This document shows, piece after piece, positions 1 to 5,085 of a stretch of DNA of 5,140 nucleotides. The notes under the pieces were generated by a model that saw only the letters and a program-made list of their open reading frames with translations, made no database searches and was not told the origin of the DNA. The stretch is from an uncultured Eubacteriales bacterium (lineage in GTDB: Bacteria > Bacillota > Clostridia > Oscillospirales > Oscillospiraceae), in the NCBI GenBank assembly GCA_900546615.1, contig URDJ01000075.1, forward strand, positions 1-5,140, read 5' to 3'. Each line of letters starts with the position of its first letter. Position 1 is the stretch's first letter. A program made the translations under genes and the position numbers.

Positions 1-55
1 AACTCAGGTCCGCCGTCTTCGGCATTCCGTTTGCCACCCATTTGATCTTGTCCAT
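1..55 (-). CDS. ygeX: Partial CDS, probable diaminopropionate ammonia-lyase N-terminus (ygeX-like)
   Basis: Only the first 18 codons are present (MDKIKWVANGMPKTADLS); the gene leaves the left edge. The ATG at 55-53 is preceded by GGAGGT at 70-65 with a 9-nt spacer, and starts 18 nt after the ygfK-like stop, so it is probably in the same leftward operon. The pattern basic-I-K-W-V-x-N-x-M-P-K-T/S resembles, from memory, the N-terminus of clostridial diaminopropionate ammonia-lyases, PLP enzymes that convert 2,3-diaminopropionate to pyruvate and two ammonia. The E. coli protein does not begin this way. The neighbouring ygfK-like, ssnA and hyuA genes belong to the same conserved set, which supports the call. 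Eighteen residues cannot prove it; other members of the set such as ygeY or ygeW remain possible. An ATG-TAA start-stop pair lies between the ribosome binding site and this start. Confidence 0.5.
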   Translation of the reverse strand, partial: MDKIKWVANGMPKTADLS

Positions 56-64
56 CTTTACATG

Positions 65-70
65 ACCTCC
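65..70 (-). promoter_or_regulatory. Ribosome binding site for the partial left-edge gene
   Basis: GGAGGT on the minus strand, 9 nt before the ATG at 55-53. It fixes this ATG as the start: the nearer ATG at 63-61 is followed at once by TAA and sits only about 1 nt from the Shine-Dalgarno, too close for normal initiation. Confidence 0.7.
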
Positions 71-73
71 GAA

Positions 74-1777
74 TCAGTCGTACATCAGCCAGGGGAAGCG
101 CTTGGCGACGACTTCAATGACCTCGGCCACCTCGGCCGGTACCGCGCTGCCCTCGGCGCCCAGCTCGTACTCGTAACTCTCGCCCGCGAGCCTGACCGCG
201 AACTTCGTCTTCTCCGCGTTCACAGGGGCGAAACCGCTGTTGGCGCTGCCCGCCATCTCGTCCGCGTTGCAGAACAGGGTCAGTTTCTCGAGGTACGGGG
301 CGTGCTTTTCAGGGCAGAAGCTCGCGCAGTTGCCGCACTCGTTGCACATGCCGTCGATATGCAGCATCTGAGTCCGGCCCTCAACCGGAATGACCACGTT
401 CGCCCTGTTCGGACACAGCGTCGCGCAGCTGCCGCACACTGTCTTGCACAGGGGCGCAAACTCCACGAACTCAGCTCTCGACTTGCGCTTGCGGCCGTTG
501 CGCACCGCGCCCGCAGGCCCGCAGAGGGTCTTAGACAGGCGCTCCAGAGTCTCGGCGTCCGGCTTCGGGGGCGGGTTTATCGAGGCACGCTCAAGCGCCA
601 GGGCCATGGAGTTCAGCCTGTGATAGCCGCCCGGCTTCAGGATGTCCGTGCACACCGTTATCGGCATCAGCCCGGCCGCGTAAAGCTCCGCCATGTTCTG
701 TGCGTTCGCGCCGCCGCAGTAGCTGATGGGCAGCTCGCCGTCGAATTCGCGCGTCAGTGCCGCTGCAACGCCAAGGCTCAGAGGCAGCAGCGTCCGGCCG
801 CTCATGTACATCGCCTCGTCGGGCAGCTCGCCGCGCAGCACCTGCACAGGGAAGGTGTTCGTCAGCTTCACGCCGAAGGAAAGGCCCAGCGCCGCCGCCT
901 TCTCGCGCAGACGGCCTATCATCGGCACCGCGTCCGCGTACTGCAGGTCGGACTCGAACTGCTCCCTGCCGAAACTGATGTCCGTAAAGCCCAGATCGTC
1001 CAGCGCCTTGCGGGCATACTCGTAGCCCAGCAGCGTCGGGTTGCACTTCAGATACAGGTTCAGGCCCTTGGCCTCCATCAAATAGCTCGCGATGCCCTCT
1101 ATCTCGCCCGCCGGGCAGCCGTGCATCGTCGAGAGCGTGATGCTGCTGCACACGTTCGGGGAGATGGCATCGACATCCGCCGCGGTCATGGCCTTGCACC
1201 TCGGCAGGGCCTCGATGAGCGCTTCGCGGCATTCCTTCCAGACAGCGGTCTGGGAGGCGTCCTTCAGGCCCTCGATGAAGCGGTCTATCTTCTCGCTCTT
1301 GATGCCCGCGAGGTCGTAGCCCACGCTCATGTTGAACACAAAGCCGTCCTGCCTGCCCAGCGACAGCTCCTTCGCCAGCAGATGCAGCAGGAACCACGCC
1401 TTGATGTACTCCTCATACGCCTGCTGCACGGTAAGCTCCGTGCTCCACTCGCAGTTGTAGCCCTCGTCCTCCGCCAGAATGCAGGGCTTGGAGACGTGCA
1501 GGTCCTCGCCGTCGATTATCTGAACGGTCTTCAGCTCAAACATCCTGCCGCCGCAGACGTAGCTCGCAACGATATTCTGCGCCAGCTGCGTGTTCGGGCC
1601 TGCCGCAGGGCCTATCGGGGTCTCCAGGAAACGGCCCATGAAGGGCACGGGACGCAGCTCGCCGTCGCCGGCCTTGTACAGCTTCTTGCAGCCGAAGACG
1701 GAGCCGCTCTCCTCCCACTCGCCGAGGACCCAGTCCAGCAGGTTCCGAAACGGGATACAGTGCATACGGTCGCTCAT
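74..1777 (-). CDS. ygfK: YgfK-like iron-sulfur oxidoreductase lacking the FAD/NAD(P)H module
   Basis: A 567-residue protein recognisable as YgfK ('putative selenate reductase subunit' in databases), now linked to anaerobic purine/urate breakdown. Residues 1-390 are the dihydroorotate-dehydrogenase-like TIM-barrel half, with PIGPAAGPNTQLAQN (54-68), ELKTVQ (81-86), STMHGCP (216-222), KCNPTLLGY (244-252), VKLTNT (303-308), YMSGR (324-328) and TDILKPGGY (377-385). A ferredoxin-like domain follows, with Cys 444/448/451/455 and Cys 478/481/484/488, enough for two [4Fe-4S] clusters. E. coli YgfK is about 1030 residues and has a GltD-like FAD/NAD(P)H domain of roughly 500 residues between these parts. 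Here the barrel joins the ferredoxin domain through about 50 linker residues and no Rossmann GxGxxG motif is seen. No signal peptide or membrane segment is visible, so it is presumably cytoplasmic. The start is set by AGGAGG 7 nt upstream. Its exact substrate is not established from sequence. Confidence 0.88.
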   Translation of the reverse strand: MSDRMHCIPFRNLLDWVLGEWEESGSVFGCKKLYKAGDGELRPVPFMGRFLETPIGPAAGPNTQLAQNIVASYVCGGRMFELKTVQIIDGEDLHVSKPCILAEDEGYNCEWSTELTVQQAYEEYIKAWFLLHLLAKELSLGRQDGFVFNMSVGYDLAGIKSEKIDRFIEGLKDASQTAVWKECREALIEALPRCKAMTAADVDAISPNVCSSITLSTMHGCPAGEIEGIASYLMEAKGLNLYLKCNPTLLGYEYARKALDDLGFTDISFGREQFESDLQYADAVPMIGRLREKAAALGLSFGVKLTNTFPVQVLRGELPDEAMYMSGRTLLPLSLGVAAALTREFDGELPISYCGGANAQNMAELYAAGLMPITVCTDILKPGGYHRLNSMALALERASINPPPKPDAETLERLSKTLCGPAGAVRNGRKRKSRAEFVEFAPLCKTVCGSCATLCPNRANVVIPVEGRTQMLHIDGMCNECGNCASFCPEKHAPYLEKLTLFCNADEMAGSANSGFAPVNAEKTKFAVRLAGESYEYELGAEGSAVPAEVAEVIEVVAKRFPWLMYD

Positions 1778-1784
1778 TTTAACT

Positions 1785-1790
1785 CCTCCT
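1785..1790 (-). promoter_or_regulatory. Ribosome binding site of the ygfK-like gene
   Basis: A consensus AGGAGG on the minus strand, 7 nt before the ATG at 1777-1775. It lies in the 34-nt gap after ssnA. I see no hairpin in that gap, consistent with cotranscription with ssnA. Confidence 0.8.
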
Positions 1791-1811
1791 ATATGTACAC
1801 AAAATTTATGC

Positions 1812-3143
1812 TCAGCCGTTCAGTATGCCCCAGAGCCGCTTGGCGCTCTCCATGACGCGCGCGTTTATGGCCGCCTCGTCCGCATAGTTCAGCTCACGGT
1901 CCTTCACCAGCACCTTGCCGTTCACAACCGTGTGCGTGCAGCGCCTGCCCTCGAAACCGAACAGGATGTGCCCGTCGATATTCGCATCCGAGAACGGCGT
2001 GAATGGCCGGTAGTCGAACACCGCCACATCAGCCGCCGCGCCCGGCTTCAGCACGCCGAACTCGCGCCCGAAATACTTGCCCGCGATCTTCGGGTTGTTC
2101 TCAAACAGCATCCCCGTCGCCTCGCACCATCCGACGTTCGGATGGCAGGCGTTGTGCCTCTGGATGCCGACCACGGTCTTGCAGGACTCTATCATGTCGT
2201 GCGTATACGCGTCCGTGCCCAGACCGACCAGTATGCCCTTCGCGTACATCTGCAGCACCGGGGCGCAGCCCACCGCGTTCGACATGTTGCTCTGCGGGTT
2301 GTTCACGACCATCGTGTCCGTCGCCTTCACGATGTCCATCTCCGCCGTGTTCAGGTGGATGCAGTGGCCCAGCACCGTCATGGGGCCGAGGATGCCGTGG
2401 TCCTGCAGCCTCTGAACCGGGCGGCGGCCGTAATTCTGCAGGCTGTCGTACACGTCGTTCATGCCCTCGGAGACGTGGATGTGGAAGCCCGTCATGCCGT
2501 CGTTCGCTTTCACCATGCGCTCAAAGGTCCTGTCCGATATCGTGAACAGCGCGTGGCCGCCGAACATGGCCTTTATCATCTCGCTGTTCTCGGCCTTCGC
2601 CCACCTTATGAACTCCGCGTTCTCCTCGATGGAGTCGAGGGACTTCTGCTCCCCGTCCCTGTCCGAGACCTCGTAGCAGAGGCAGGCCCTGATGCCCAGC
2701 TCCTGCGTGACCTCGGCGATTGCCGCGAGGCTTCCCCGGATGGCGCCGAAACCCGCGTGGTGGTCGAAGATAGTCGTCACGCCCATCTTGAGGCTGTCCA
2801 CAACGGTGCAGTAGGCGCTCGCCTTCGTGGACTCGATGTCGAGATGCCTGTCGATGTTCCACCAGGTGCCCTCCAGCACCTCGAGGAAGTTCGTCGGCGC
2901 GTTGCCCTTTATCGAAAGGCCGCGCGCAAGGCCGGAGTAGATGTGTGTGTGCGCGTTTATGAGGCCCGGCATGATGACCCCGCCGCGCGAGTCCAGGTAC
3001 TCCGCTCCCGGGTACTTCTTCGTCAGCTCCGCCTCCGCGCCGACCTCGACGATCGTTCCGCCGTCGCATACCACCGCGCCGTGCTCAAAATACGGGTGCT
3101 CCGCGTCCCTCGTGATGAGCCGTCCGTTCCCTATGATAAGCAT
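1812..3143 (-). CDS. ssnA: SsnA-type metal-dependent amidohydrolase (putative aminohydrolase)
   Basis: A 443-residue protein, matching the usual SsnA length (about 440). SsnA belongs to the amidohydrolase superfamily, in the cytosine/guanine deaminase and ATZ/TRZ branch. Visible elements are an N-terminal beta-sandwich piece (LIIGNGRLIT), the metal-binding NAHTH (His65, His67), HIHVSE (His223 metal, Glu226 acid/base), LGHCIHL (His260) and GLGTDAY (Asp311). The C-terminal composite-domain signature is GVLKPGAAADVAVFDY (363-378). This is a complete mononuclear-metal active site. No export signal is seen, so it is presumably cytoplasmic. The family is present in purine/urate clusters beside ygfK and hyuA, and a hydrolytic deamination or ring-opening step on a purine-derived intermediate is inferred; the exact substrate cannot be read from sequence. 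The start is supported by AGAGGTG 5 nt upstream. It is the first gene of the leftward operon and has a long, structured leader. Confidence 0.9.
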   Translation of the reverse strand: MLIIGNGRLITRDAEHPYFEHGAVVCDGGTIVEVGAEAELTKKYPGAEYLDSRGGVIMPGLINAHTHIYSGLARGLSIKGNAPTNFLEVLEGTWWNIDRHLDIESTKASAYCTVVDSLKMGVTTIFDHHAGFGAIRGSLAAIAEVTQELGIRACLCYEVSDRDGEQKSLDSIEENAEFIRWAKAENSEMIKAMFGGHALFTISDRTFERMVKANDGMTGFHIHVSEGMNDVYDSLQNYGRRPVQRLQDHGILGPMTVLGHCIHLNTAEMDIVKATDTMVVNNPQSNMSNAVGCAPVLQMYAKGILVGLGTDAYTHDMIESCKTVVGIQRHNACHPNVGWCEATGMLFENNPKIAGKYFGREFGVLKPGAAADVAVFDYRPFTPFSDANIDGHILFGFEGRRCTHTVVNGKVLVKDRELNYADEAAINARVMESAKRLWGILNG

Positions 3144-3148
3144 TTCAA

Positions 3149-3155
3149 CACCTCT
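3149..3155 (-). promoter_or_regulatory. Ribosome binding site of ssnA
   Basis: AGAGGTG on the minus strand, 5 nt before the ATG at 3143-3141. It is weaker than the sites of the next two genes. It lies just after the TAG (3160-3158) of a small open frame in the leader, close enough for translational coupling if that frame were translated. Confidence 0.65.
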
Positions 3156-3157
3156 AT

Positions 3158-3289
3158 CTAAAAAATTTTTAGCTTCTTACCCCTGCCGAGCCAAAACAAA
3201 AACGGGGCCGCCATCAGCGCCCCGCTCAGGTGCGCAGACAGATTCAAAATACCAGTAAAACGGCGAAAAATGACCCGTGTGCGCAACAC
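3158..3289 (-). pseudogene. Small open frame in the ssnA leader, possible relic of a membrane protein (rhomboid-like?)
   Basis: The frame is open from after a TGA at 3298-3296 to a TAG at 3160-3158. Reading from GTG (3289-3287) gives 43 residues. The second half contains NLSAHLSGAL, then a hydrophobic run ending in FLFWLGRGKK, with codon use and GC content like the nearby genes. The N-x-x-A-H-x-x-G-A pattern followed by a hydrophobic helix and a basic tail is reminiscent of the last catalytic helix of rhomboid proteases. There is no convincing ribosome binding site before the GTG, the length is far below any rhomboid, and a terminator-like hairpin lies inside the frame. A decayed gene end, a small membrane protein, or chance are all possible. 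The family suggestion is from pattern memory only. Confidence 0.25.
3193..3224 (-). terminator. Terminator-like hairpin in the ssnA leader (candidate attenuator)
   Basis: On the minus strand CGGGGC (3224-3219) pairs with GCCCCG (3208-3203). Two further inner pairs (G3218-C3210, C3217-G3211) form across a one-base bulge, leaving a 5-nt loop. TTTTTGTTTT follows at once (3202-3193). This is the layout of an intrinsic terminator, lying between the ssnA promoter and its ribosome binding site, so it could control read-through into the operon. On the plus strand no T-tract follows. An upstream segment ACGGG (3278-3274) could pair with CCCGT (3206-3202) as an alternative structure, which is speculative. 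Confidence 0.5.
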
Positions 3290-3303
3290 TTCGTTTCAGT
3301 CAT
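3270..3303 (-). other. Leader stem-loop upstream of the attenuator-like hairpin
   Basis: In the predicted ssnA leader ATGAC (3303-3299) pairs with GTCAT (3274-3270). An inner stem GTGT (3289-3286) pairs with ACAC (3280-3277) around a TGCGC loop, with a lopsided internal loop of 9 and 2 nt between the stems. It could be part of a ligand-sensing or protein-binding leader. I do not recognise it as a known riboswitch class; it does not match the purine riboswitch core as I remember it. Confidence 0.25.
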
Positions 3304-3327
3304 CAAATATTTAACACTTACGCTACT

Positions 3328-3356
3328 ATAATAACAAACCGTTCAAACCGATGCAA
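3328..3356 (-). promoter_or_regulatory. SigA-type promoter of the ssnA operon
   Basis: On the minus strand, -35 TTGCAT (3356-3351), a 17-bp spacer, and -10 TATTAT (3333-3328). Initiation would fall near 3321, leaving a leader of about 175 nt before ssnA. The spacer holds a direct repeat (CAAACCG-TT-CAAACCG on the plus strand, 3335-3350). Confidence 0.65.
3335..3350. repeat. Direct repeat CAAACCG-TT-CAAACCG inside the ssnA promoter spacer
   Basis: Two identical 7-bp units 9 bp apart (3335-3341 and 3344-3350) fill most of the spacer of the leftward promoter. A regulator bound here would be expected to block or reposition RNA polymerase. That it is an operator is inference. Confidence 0.35.
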
Positions 3357-3361
3357 GAACT

Positions 3362-3387
3362 TTTTTGTGAAAACTAAATTTTTGTGA
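3362..3387. repeat. Direct repeat of TTTTTGTGA between the divergent promoters
   Basis: Identical 9-bp units at 3362-3370 and 3379-3387, 17 bp start to start. They lie between the ssnA -35 box (3351-3356) and the hyuA -35 box (3406-3411), where a shared activator or repressor site is plausible. The AT-rich composition could also make this a simple UP-like element. Confidence 0.35.
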
Positions 3388-3405
3388 GAATATACGATTG
3401 TGGCG

Positions 3406-3434
3406 TTGTTATTTTTGGCAACAGGGCGTATAAT
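3406..3434 (+). promoter_or_regulatory. SigA-type promoter of hyuA
   Basis: -35 TTGTTA (3406-3411), a 17-bp spacer, and a perfect -10 TATAAT (3429-3434). Transcription should begin near 3441, giving a leader of about 30 nt. An imperfect dyad, GTTG (3405-3408) and CAAC (3419-3422), overlaps the -35 box. The promoter lies downstream of the GTG at 3384 that would extend the hyuA frame, which rules out that longer start. Confidence 0.75.
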
Positions 3435-3454
3435 CAGGGCAGAGATCAAAATTT

Positions 3455-3460
3455 GGGAGG
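3455..3460 (+). promoter_or_regulatory. Ribosome binding site of hyuA
   Basis: GGGAGG ends 10 nt before the ATG at 3471. It decides the start of the hydantoinase gene in favour of ATG 3471 over the upstream in-frame GTG at 3384. Confidence 0.75.
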
Positions 3461-3470
3461 TTTGCGAGCC

Positions 3471-4829
3471 ATGCTTTGCATCAAAAACGGCACCATTGTC
3501 AGCCCGGAGGGGCGCAAAAAGGCCGACCTCTACATAGAGGGCGGCAAGGTAGTTTCCGTAGGGGGCACTCTGCCCTTTGACGAGAGCTTTGACGCCGAGG
3601 GCTGCCTGCTCTTCCCCGGCTTCATCGACGCGCACACCCACCTTGAGATGGATACAGGCAGCACCGTGACGGCAGACAGCTTCGCCTCGGGTACGGCGGC
3701 GGCGCTGGCTGGCGGCACGACCGTCATCCTCGACTTTGCCACCCAGGACCGCGGGCACACTCTGGCGGAGGCGCTCGAGGCCTGGCACGGCCGGGCGGAC
3801 GGGCACTGCTCCTGCGACTACGGCTTCCACATGGCCGTCACGGACTGGAACGAGGCCACGAAGGCAGAGCTGGCCGACATGGAGTGCGAGGGCGTCACGA
3901 GCTTTAAAGCCTACATGGCCTATGAGAACCTGCGCCTGAACGACCGCGACCTGCTGGCGCTCTTTGAAGCGACGGGCGGCATCGGCGTCTGCGGCGTGCA
4001 CTGCGAGCTGGGCGATGAGGTCAACCGGCGCATCGCCGCGAACCTCGAAGCGGGCAGGACAGGCCCGGAGTGGCATCCGCGCAGCCGCCCGAACGAGGTC
4101 GAGTCCCTCGCCATCCGCCGCTGTCTCGCCCTTGCAAGAGAGGCCGGGGGCGCGGCCTGGGTCGTGCACCTGAGCACCGCCGAGGGCCTGCGCGAGATTG
4201 AGGCCGCAAGGCGCGCCGGGCAGGAGGTCCTCGTCGAGACCTGCCCGCAGTACCTCACCCTCACGGACGAGGTCTACGCAAAGCCCGACTTCGAGGGCGC
4301 GAAGTTCGTCTGCTCGCCGCCCATACGCAAGGAGGCGGACAAGCAGGCGCTCTGGTCCGGCATCAAGGGCGGAGAGGTTGACATAATCTCCACCGACCAC
4401 TGTTCTTTCACCTTTGAGCAGAAGGAGCTGGGGCGCGGTAATTTCTCGAAGATACCGAACGGGCTGCCGGGCATAGAGCACCGGCCGGCGGTGGTCTGGG
4501 CGAGCGGGGTCGCGGAGGGCAGGATGAGCGCTGAGGCGTTCTGCCGTCTGCTGTCCACGGAGCCGGCAAAGGCGTTCGGCATGTACCCGAGAAAGGGCGC
4601 GCTGGATGTCGGCTCGGACGCGGACGTGGTGGTCTGGGACCCGGAAGCAAAGGCGACGCTGAGTGCGGCGGACATGAACATGCTGGCGGGCTACAGCCCC
4701 TGGGAGGGCATGGCCCTGCACGGGCTGCCGAAGGCGGTTTTCCTGCGCGGAGTGCTCTCCGCCGAAAACGGCAAAGTAATAAAGCCCGACGGCGGCGTCT
4801 TTATAAAGCGCGGCAAGAGCCTGAGATAA
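3471..4829 (+). CDS. hyuA: Hydantoinase/dihydropyrimidinase-family cyclic amidohydrolase
   Basis: A 452-residue enzyme of the D-hydantoinase/dihydropyrimidinase family (E. coli HyuA/YgeZ is about 460), which hydrolyses the cyclic amide bond of hydantoins and related ureides using two metal ions. All key residues are visible: GFIDAHTH (His55, His57), the lysine expected to be carbamylated in SFKAYMAY (Lys146), GVHCE (His177), VVHLS (His233) and STDHC (Asp309). Tyr151 and the SPPIR (282-286) and NGLPGIE (330-336) segments match family substrate-loop positions. The C-terminus ends in an amidohydrolase beta-sandwich (DVGSDADVVVWDP, 379-391). No signal peptide is seen. It is transcribed divergently from ssnA and appears monocistronic, followed by a strong hairpin. 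In the purine/urate cluster it probably opens a hydantoin-like or dihydropurine-derived ring, but the substrate is not fixed by sequence. Both hydA and hyuA are used as names. Confidence 0.92.
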   Translation: MLCIKNGTIVSPEGRKKADLYIEGGKVVSVGGTLPFDESFDAEGCLLFPGFIDAHTHLEMDTGSTVTADSFASGTAAALAGGTTVILDFATQDRGHTLAEALEAWHGRADGHCSCDYGFHMAVTDWNEATKAELADMECEGVTSFKAYMAYENLRLNDRDLLALFEATGGIGVCGVHCELGDEVNRRIAANLEAGRTGPEWHPRSRPNEVESLAIRRCLALAREAGGAAWVVHLSTAEGLREIEAARRAGQEVLVETCPQYLTLTDEVYAKPDFEGAKFVCSPPIRKEADKQALWSGIKGGEVDIISTDHCSFTFEQKELGRGNFSKIPNGLPGIEHRPAVVWASGVAEGRMSAEAFCRLLSTEPAKAFGMYPRKGALDVGSDADVVVWDPEAKATLSAADMNMLAGYSPWEGMALHGLPKAVFLRGVLSAENGKVIKPDGGVFIKRGKSLR

Positions 4830-4839
4830 AAAAGCACCA

Positions 4840-4865
4840 GGGGGCCTCCCGCAAAGGAGGCCCCC
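4840..4865. terminator. Perfect 10-bp GC-rich hairpin after hyuA
   Basis: GGGGGCCTCC (4840-4849) pairs perfectly with GGAGGCCCCC (4856-4865) around a CGCAAA loop, 10 nt after the hyuA stop. It probably ends hyuA transcription. However, no T-tract follows on the plus strand (AAACAATT), while on the minus strand six T's (4833-4828) follow after 6 nt. It may therefore be bidirectional or serve mainly leftward transcription, or stabilise the hyuA 3' end. Confidence 0.6.
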
Positions 4866-4869
4866 AAAC

Positions 4870-5043
4870 AATTCCGCGCGCAGAGTCTGCCGACCCCAAA
4901 GCCAGCTCCCGCCACCAGCGCCTCTTGCGCAGGTGAGCCTTTGCGCGCGCACCCCAACGGCAACGCTGACGGTACGTTTACCGCCCACCCGTAGGGGTCG
5001 GCGTCCTCGACGACCCGGCCGTGCGCCTCGGGCGCGCGGAATT
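4870..5043. repeat. 174-bp segment bounded by perfect 12-bp inverted repeats (MITE-like or extragenic repeat)
   Basis: AATTCCGCGCGC (4870-4881) is the exact reverse complement of GCGCGCGGAATT (5032-5043). The interior is GC-rich and has no credible coding frame. It includes a hairpin GGGTCG (4995-5000) / CGACCC (5011-5016). I see no clear target-site duplication at the outer edges. The GTAGGGGTCGGCG-type core resembles dispersed palindromic repeats of Oscillospirales genomes as I remember them. It could be a non-autonomous element or an extragenic palindrome. Confidence 0.4.
4995..5016. repeat. Hairpin inside the inverted-repeat segment
   Basis: GGGTCG and CGACCC form a 6-bp stem with a 10-nt loop (5001-5010). 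There is no T-tract on either side, so it is not an intrinsic terminator. It is better explained as part of a dispersed palindromic repeat. Confidence 0.35.
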
Positions 5044-5085
5044 ATTGGGCATGTCCGAAACCGGTACGTCCGGGCGGGGGCAGAA

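Noticed and set aside
62..1855. Long plus-strand open frame opposite the ygfK-like gene (597 codons)
   Set aside because: It is the antisense of a gene with clear conserved motifs and two [4Fe-4S] sites. Its translation is rich in Arg, Ala, Leu and Val with no domain pattern, as expected for antisense of GC-rich coding DNA.
1590..3161. Long plus-strand open frame opposite ssnA (523 codons)
   Set aside because: Antisense shadow: ssnA on the other strand carries a full amidohydrolase metal site. This frame spans two genes and the gap between them and has no recognisable motif.
3144..3321. Known purine riboswitch in the ssnA leader
   Set aside because: The three-way-junction layout and conserved core of the purine riboswitch are not seen. 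Only unassigned stem-loops can be supported.
3365..3393. Second plus-strand promoter, TTGTGA (3365-3370) with GAATAT (3388-3393)
   Set aside because: The spacing is 17 bp but the -10 matches only half of the consensus. The downstream TTGTTA/TATAAT pair is far better.
3384..3470. N-terminal extension of hyuA from GTG 3384
   Set aside because: The extension contains the hyuA promoter (-10 at 3429-3434) and has no ribosome binding site, while ATG 3471 has GGGAGG correctly placed and begins at the usual family N-terminus.
3318..4988. Minus-strand frame opposite hyuA (556 codons)
   Set aside because: Low-complexity Arg/Ala/Leu translation. It crosses the hairpin and promoter regions, and lies opposite a complete hydantoinase gene.
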